DNA of 11,847 bases from an uncultured Collinsella sp. GTDB taxonomy: Bacteria; Actinomycetota; Coriobacteriia; Coriobacteriales; Coriobacteriaceae. Numbering within the stretch: position 1 is the first letter of the stretch; the number at the start of each line of letters is the position of its first letter. Position numbers and translations under genes: made by a program. This document shows, piece after piece, positions 7,222-11,847 of this stretch. The stretch lies in the NCBI GenBank assembly GCA_900551365.1, contig URVZ01000054.1:1-11847 (forward strand), written 5' to 3'. Below the pieces are notes generated by a model. The model did no database searches. It was not told where the DNA came from and worked only from the letters and a program-made list of their open reading frames with translations.

Positions 7222-8340
7222 TTGCAGAACTCTGATACCCCTAAAGTTTCGCTGCTTGTTCCCATCTGCAATGTTGAGCGCTACCTGCGCGAGTGCCTCG
7301 ATTCCGCCGTGGCGCAGACGCTCAAGGACATCGAGATCATCTGCATCAACGACGGTTCTACCGATAGTTCGCCAGATATCATCCGCGAGTACATGGAGCG
7401 CGACCCCCGTGTAAAGATGATCGACAAGGCCAACAGCGGCTACGGCGACTCGATGAACCGCGGCCTGGAGACGGCGCGCGGCGAGTACGTGGGCATCCTT
7501 GAGTCCGACGACTTTATGTTTGAGGATTCGCTCCAAAAGCTGGTCGCCAAGGCCGATGCTGAGCATGCCGATGTGGTGAAGGGCGACTTTTACCTGTATT
7601 GGTCCACGCCCAGCGAGCGCCGTGAGCTGTTTGGGATCATCGACGAGCATATGACGGGCGCCGCGTATCGCCCTGTCGATCGCCCGGGCATCTTCTACCG
7701 CAAACCTTCCATTTGGTCGGCTATCTATCGGCGCGAGTTCCTCAACGACAATCAGATTCGGTTCCTTCCCACGCCGGGTGCCTCGTATCAGGACGCAGGC
7801 TTTAACTTTAAGGTTTGGGCTTGCGCCGAGCGTGCCGCGTTTATTGCGGACCCCATTTTGTGCTATCGCCAGGATAACGAGAAGAGCTCCGTTAATTCGC
7901 CCAACAAGGTATTTTGCGTGTGCGACGAATACGCCGAGATGCAGCGCTTTTTGGATGAACGCCCCGAGCTTAAGGCTCAGCTTCAGGGTATTTTAATGCG
8001 CATGAAGGTCGATACGTACCGTTGGAATGATGAGCGCCTGGTCGATGAACTGCGCGAGCAGTTTTGGAAGAAAGCCTCGTCCGAGCTCAAGGCCGACTGG
8101 GATGCCGGTCGCTTTGATCTGTCGCTGTTTGATCCGCGTGGCGAGACCGACTTGCGCCTGATGGTCAAGTCGCCCCGCGCCTATATCGATTCGCGCTTTG
8201 ATTTTAAGAAGCCGGGCAAGCTCAATACGTTTAAGCACTACTTTAAGATCGGCGGCCTGCCGCTGGTCTGGCGCGTGCTGACGTATCAGCGCACTTACGG
8301 TGACAACCCGCACCCTGATGACGTTCCGGCCGCACAGTAG
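7222..8340 (+). CDS. GT2 family glycosyltransferase, type A' (second copy)
   Basis: 372 residues from TTG 7222. The layout matches the first type A gene: VSLLVPICNVERYL (9-22), NDGSTD (43-48), ESDD (94-97), KPSIWSAIYRREFL (161-174), YQD (189-191) and RQDNEKSSVNS (216-226). The usual Tyr after the first strand (IPIYN) is Cys here (VPICN). Active-site acids are intact, so the enzyme is probably functional. The opening 100 residues are nearly those of the first copy. The region after about residue 100 differs more, especially the last 130 residues, so the two probably differ in acceptor or donor. Both copies use TTG starts with strong ribosome binding sites. Its stop codon overlaps the ribosome binding site of the next gene. 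Confidence 0.9.
   Translation: MQNSDTPKVSLLVPICNVERYLRECLDSAVAQTLKDIEIICINDGSTDSSPDIIREYMERDPRVKMIDKANSGYGDSMNRGLETARGEYVGILESDDFMFEDSLQKLVAKADAEHADVVKGDFYLYWSTPSERRELFGIIDEHMTGAAYRPVDRPGIFYRKPSIWSAIYRREFLNDNQIRFLPTPGASYQDAGFNFKVWACAERAAFIADPILCYRQDNEKSSVNSPNKVFCVCDEYAEMQRFLDERPELKAQLQGILMRMKVDTYRWNDERLVDELREQFWKKASSELKADWDAGRFDLSLFDPRGETDLRLMVKSPRAYIDSRFDFKKPGKLNTFKHYFKIGGLPLVWRVLTYQRTYGDNPHPDDVPAAQ
7277..7328 (+). repeat. Direct repeat 1, copy 2 (type A genes)
   Basis: Second copy of the 52-base block at 5058-5109, with one difference. It lies in the second type A gene at the same codon phase. Confidence 0.9.
7414..7459 (+). repeat. Direct repeat 2, copy 2 (type A genes)
   Basis: Second copy of the 46-base block at 5195-5240, identical throughout. 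Recombination between the two copies would remove one A-B gene pair and leave a fused, in-frame type A gene. Confidence 0.9.
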
Positions 8341-8343
8341 GAG
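8339..8343 (+). promoter_or_regulatory. Ribosome binding site favouring ATG 8353 over GTG 8347
   Basis: AGGAG overlaps the TAG stop (8338-8340) of the previous gene. The spacer is 9 bases to ATG 8353 but only 3 to GTG 8347. The ATG is therefore the better start, shortening the protein by two residues. Confidence 0.65.
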
Positions 8344-8352
8344 CGCGTGATT

Positions 8353-9420
8353 ATGGTTACCCCCAAGATTTCCGTTGTCGTTCCCATCTACAAGGTGGAG
8401 GATTGCCTGGCATGGTGCCTGGACTCCCTACTCGCGCAGGATATGCCCGGTTGGGAAGGTGTGCTGGTTAACGATGGCTCGCCGGATGGGTCGCGCGACA
8501 TCGCCGCTGCCTATTGCGAAAAGGACGCGCGCTTTACGCTGATTGATAAACCCAACGGTGGTTTGTCGAGCGCCCGTAACGCGGGTATCGCTGCGTCCTC
8601 GGCTCCTATCGTCGCGTTTTTGGATTCCGACGACCGCTTTACGCCCGATGCATGCCGCGTGATCGTCGATGCCTTTGAGCGCGAGGACTGCGACGTTTTG
8701 ACCTTTGGCGCGAACCCGTATCCGCTGGAGGCAGGGTATCCGTGGCTTAACTATGTGCTGAGCCCGCGCGATGTGTCATTTGAGGGCTATAGCACCGACC
8801 TGCTGTTTAAGGAAGCGTCTCGCCCCTTTGCATGGCGCACCGCCTGCAAGCGTGAGTTTTTGCTGGGCAACGGGATCGTGTTCGACGAAACCGTTAAGTA
8901 TGGCGAGGACCAGGTCTTCGATTTTGCCGTGTACGGTCGTTCGTGCAAGACTTCGCTTATCTCGAACAAGCTGTATGACTACCGTGTGGCGCGCAAGGGC
9001 TCGCTCATGGACATCATGCGCTATGACGACGAGACGCGCCTGCTAGAGCACGTGAAGATTTACTCCGCGGTGCTGGCTGACTGGCAGCGCGATGGTCTCG
9101 ATGCCCAGCATGCCGATGACCTGGCATATTTCCTGTGCGATCTGGTGCTGTACGATGCGCTCAGGCTGTTGGGTACGGACTGCGGCAAGGTGTTTGCTGC
9201 CGTTGCCACGGCGCTTGCCGGCTCTGCCGTGGGCAGCGATACTGCGCTCGCGCAATGCGCTCCTTCTGTTGCTGCTATGGTGCGTGCAGCGCTTACCAGC
9301 AATGCCCCCAATGCCCGTGCGTGCAAAAAGCTCATGTTCGATTACGACGTCTTGAGGTTTGGGCGCCTGGGTGCCTGCAAACGCATGGCAGCGAACGCCC
9401 TGGGAAAGCGAGAAGTGTAG
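8353..9420 (+). CDS. GT2 family glycosyltransferase, type B' (second copy)
   Basis: 355 residues from ATG 8353 (GTG 8347 is the alternative). ISVVVPIYKVEDCL (6-19) opens the GT-A domain. NDGSPDGS (40-47) and DSDD (91-94) form the donor and metal site. NGGLSSARNAG (68-78) is the conserved N-x-G-x-s-x-ARN block and KYGEDQVFDF (182-191) carries the catalytic acidic pair. A helical C-terminal part of about 140 residues includes DLAYFLCDLVLYDALRL, comparable to a block in the type B gene at 6107-7147. It transfers one sugar to the locus glycan; donor unknown. Its TAG stop is followed at once by the ATG of the next gene, which implies translational reinitiation and a need for matched amounts of the two proteins. 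Confidence 0.89.
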   Translation: MVTPKISVVVPIYKVEDCLAWCLDSLLAQDMPGWEGVLVNDGSPDGSRDIAAAYCEKDARFTLIDKPNGGLSSARNAGIAASSAPIVAFLDSDDRFTPDACRVIVDAFEREDCDVLTFGANPYPLEAGYPWLNYVLSPRDVSFEGYSTDLLFKEASRPFAWRTACKREFLLGNGIVFDETVKYGEDQVFDFAVYGRSCKTSLISNKLYDYRVARKGSLMDIMRYDDETRLLEHVKIYSAVLADWQRDGLDAQHADDLAYFLCDLVLYDALRLLGTDCGKVFAAVATALAGSAVGSDTALAQCAPSVAAMVRAALTSNAPNARACKKLMFDYDVLRFGRLGACKRMAANALGKREV

Positions 9421-11847
9421 ATGAGTATCAAGCGTTTGGCACTTTGCCGCAGTCAGGGCCGTCTGTTTGTGCTGCTTCGTTTTGCCGGTCAGGATGTCGC
9501 CGCGCTTATTGAGCGGGAGGGTTCTCAAGCGTTTGCCCATGCGACGACGAGCGGTTCTTGTGTGCCGTCGCTGGTGTTCCCAGTCGATCATGGCCGTGTG
9601 CTGGCGCTTTGCCCTTCCGTTTCCGATTACGAGCGCGAGCTCGCTGTCTTGGTGCTTCCGTTTTTGGATGGCTCTGCGATCGACGCTGCATTTGTGTCCG
9701 GTGGCCAAAAGCTTGGCGCCATTCGCCTCGATAGCCGCGTGGCCAAGCTGGAATCCAAGATTAACTACAAAGCAAAGCCTGCGATGTGTGCGCTTGTTCG
9801 CGATGCACAGCGCAGCGAGTGCTGCGGTCGCTATGAGATCGATGCCGTTCGTTATTTACCGGCAGACGCCGGCGCGGTGTGGCGCTATGAGGTTACCTGG
9901 GCTGGAGACCTCCAGTGCGCACCTGAGCTCCAGATCTTCGATGCGCATATGAATGTCATCGATGCCACCGTGCATGTGTTTGAATCGCAGGGCGATGTGC
10001 CGCAGCGCAACGGTTGCCGCGTCAATAAAACGTATCTGAGCGTAGAGATGCCTCAGGATATACGGGATTTTGTCGCGATTGCGAGTGATCCCACAGAGCA
10101 GATTCAGAGCGGTTTTTGCGCCATGGATGGTCGCCTGTACAACGGCATGGTCGACGACAGTTGGAACCGCATGAAGGACGCGCGTGCAGACGACGCAGCT
10201 TATCGACGTTGGTTTGAGCGGCATCGCGCAAAGCCGGCCGATTTGGCGTGCCAGCGTGTCGCTTCGGCGGCCTTTGCCTATAGACCGCTCGTGAGCATTG
10301 TGGTGCCGTGCTACAAGACAGATCGGGTCTACCTGCGCGAGCTGCTGGACTCGGTGCTAGCCCAGAGCTATGACAACTGGGAATTGCTGCTTATGGACGC
10401 CTCGCCCGAATGGGATGCGGTGGCCAATCTTGCGGCTGCCGCCAATGACGAGCGGGTTTGTCGTATTGAGCTGCCTGGCAACGGCGGCATTGTGCTCAAC
10501 ACCAACGCTGGTATTCAGCAGGCGACTGGAGACTGCATCGCGTTCTTGGACCATGACGACATTCTGGAACCGGACGCGTTATTCCAGTATGTTTCCGCGC
10601 TGAACAAGGCTGCCGAGGGCGAGCGTCCCCAGGTCCTGTTCTGCGACGAGGACATGTTCCAGAAAACGGGGGAGTGGGGCCAGCCGGTCTTTAAGACCAG
10701 GCTCAACGTCGACCTGCTCTATAGCCATAACTGCGTGACGCATTTCCTGATGGTGGAGAAGGCGCTTATCGATCGTATTGGCATGTCCCCAGAAGACGTT
10801 GCGGGCGCCCAGGACTACGACCTGACGCTTCGCTGCCTTGCGGCGGGCGCGCGGTTTGAGCATGTTGCGCACGTGCTGTATCACTGGCGCGTTCATCCGG
10901 GGTCGACTGCCGATGGCTCTGCCGATAGCAAGCCGTATGCCATTGAAGCCGGGCGCCTTGCGCTGCAGCGTCACTTTAACGAGCTGGGCATTTGCGGAAC
11001 GGTCGAGGAGACCGAGACGCCGTTTGTCTATCGCATGCGCTATGCGCTGCCGGAGCCTGCGCCGCTGGTGAGCATTGTGATTCCCACCAAGGACCACGTT
11101 GAGACGCTCGATGCCTGTGTGATGTCGATTGCCCAGAAGGCCACGTATGCCAACTATGAGATCGTCTTGGTGGAGAACAACAGCGAAGCCCCGGATACGT
11201 TTGCGTATTACGAAACCCTGCCGGAACGCGTGGCTTCAGCATCAGAAGGCAAGGGCATCGCGCGCGTTGTGTACTGGCCGGGCGAGTTTAATTACTCTCA
11301 GATCATCAATTTTGGTGTGGAGCACGCCAAGGGCGACTACCTGCTGCTGCTCAACAACGATACCGAGGTCATTAGCCCCGACTTTATCGAAGAGATGATG
11401 GGTTGTCTGCAACGTCCCGATGCGGGCGTGGTGGGTGCCAAGCTCTATTTTGCCGACCACCTGGTGCAGCACGCTGGCATTTTGGTCGGTGTGCGCGGCG
11501 CACTTGCCCATGCCAACCAAGACTTCTCGGCAAAGCGCGAGGGCTATCTTGCCCGTGCTGTGCGTCCGGGCAACTTTAGCGCCGTAACGGGCGCCTGCCA
11601 GATGGTGCGACGTGACGTATTTGAGCAGGTCGGGGGCTACAACGAGGAATTCGCCGTCGGCTTTAACGACGCAGACTTTTGCCTGCGCGTGTGGGAGGCG
11701 GGCTACCGCACCATCTTTACGCCCTATGCCGAGCTGTACCACTACGAGTTCACCTCGCGCGGCAGGGAAGAGGCTAACGAGGAAAAGCTGCGCCGCTGGA
11801 AGCGCGAGCAAGCGCTGTTCATGCAGCGCTGGCCGGAGTTCTTCCTC
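9421..11847 (+). CDS. Large two-domain GT2 glycosyltransferase with unknown N-terminal domain (3' end missing)
   Basis: My reading gives 809 open codons from ATG 9421 to the right edge with no stop, so the gene continues beyond the window. A weak GAGAAG (9410-9415) precedes the start, and the ATG touches the previous TAG. Residues 1-288 match no GT domain I recognise. GT2 domain 1 starts at PLVSIVVPCYKT (289-300), with DHDD (377-380) and QDYDLTLR (464-471). GT2 domain 2 starts at PLVSIVIPTKD (548-558), with LLLLNNDTE (641-649), FNDADF (748-753) and HYEFTSRG (774-781). Both domains keep their acidic motifs, so both could be active. Two-domain GT2 proteins of this kind often add two different sugars, or alternating linkages, in rhamnan- or O-antigen-like polymers; that is family knowledge, not proof here. 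The protein may be the chain-extending enzyme of the locus. Confidence 0.9.
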   Translation, partial: MSIKRLALCRSQGRLFVLLRFAGQDVAALIEREGSQAFAHATTSGSCVPSLVFPVDHGRVLALCPSVSDYERELAVLVLPFLDGSAIDAAFVSGGQKLGAIRLDSRVAKLESKINYKAKPAMCALVRDAQRSECCGRYEIDAVRYLPADAGAVWRYEVTWAGDLQCAPELQIFDAHMNVIDATVHVFESQGDVPQRNGCRVNKTYLSVEMPQDIRDFVAIASDPTEQIQSGFCAMDGRLYNGMVDDSWNRMKDARADDAAYRRWFERHRAKPADLACQRVASAAFAYRPLVSIVVPCYKTDRVYLRELLDSVLAQSYDNWELLLMDASPEWDAVANLAAAANDERVCRIELPGNGGIVLNTNAGIQQATGDCIAFLDHDDILEPDALFQYVSALNKAAEGERPQVLFCDEDMFQKTGEWGQPVFKTRLNVDLLYSHNCVTHFLMVEKALIDRIGMSPEDVAGAQDYDLTLRCLAAGARFEHVAHVLYHWRVHPGSTADGSADSKPYAIEAGRLALQRHFNELGICGTVEETETPFVYRMRYALPEPAPLVSIVIPTKDHVETLDACVMSIAQKATYANYEIVLVENNSEAPDTFAYYETLPERVASASEGKGIARVVYWPGEFNYSQIINFGVEHAKGDYLLLLNNDTEVISPDFIEEMMGCLQRPDAGVVGAKLYFADHLVQHAGILVGVRGALAHANQDFSAKREGYLARAVRPGNFSAVTGACQMVRRDVFEQVGGYNEEFAVGFNDADFCLRVWEAGYRTIFTPYAELYHYEFTSRGREEANEEKLRRWKREQALFMQRWPEFFL

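Overview
The window looks like the chromosome of a Gram-positive, moderately high-GC bacterium. A Coriobacteriia member of the Collinsella type is my best guess. This rests on the MPKTG-type sortase signal, frequent GTG/TTG starts, and the mix of an AAA-like/DUF1703 paralog with long runs of family 2 glycosyltransferases. It is an inference from protein style, not a database result.

Layout. (1) Bases 1-1697 hold the 3' part of a large secreted protein: a VgrG3-like lysozyme-type domain, a very long Ser/Asp then Lys/Glu linker, a ten-threonine run and an MPKTG wall-anchoring signal. A clear intrinsic terminator follows (1730-1766). (2) Bases 1900-3696 encode a stand-alone AAA-ATPase-like/DUF1703 protein. 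Its Walker B-like motif and nuclease ExK motif look degenerate, and it is unusually rich in cysteine. (3) Converging on it from the minus strand (4740-3721) is a GlfT/galactofuranosyltransferase-like GT2 enzyme. (4) A divergent intergenic region (4741-4996) carries weak candidate promoters for both directions. (5) From 4997 to the right edge runs a five-gene glycosyltransferase operon on the plus strand. Four are single-domain GT2 enzymes in an A-B-A'-B' order (4997-6100, 6107-7147, 7222-8340, 8353-9420). The fifth, starting at 9421, is a large two-domain GT2 protein still open at base 11847.

How the parts fit. The operon genes are packed with 0-12 bp gaps, except for 74 bp before A', and the ribosome binding sites lie in or against the preceding stop codons, so translation is probably coupled. 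The enzymes probably build a cell-surface polysaccharide from several nucleotide-sugar donors. No priming transferase, flippase, polymerase, ABC exporter or sugar-nucleotide synthesis gene is in view, so this is the middle of a larger locus. The most notable structure is the A-B-A'-B' arrangement. The A and A' genes share blocks of almost perfect DNA identity at a constant offset of 2219 bp, separated by a clearly diverged stretch, which suggests an old pair duplication with later gene conversion. I found no RNA gene, insertion sequence or CRISPR array, and no convincing evidence of a wholly new system.
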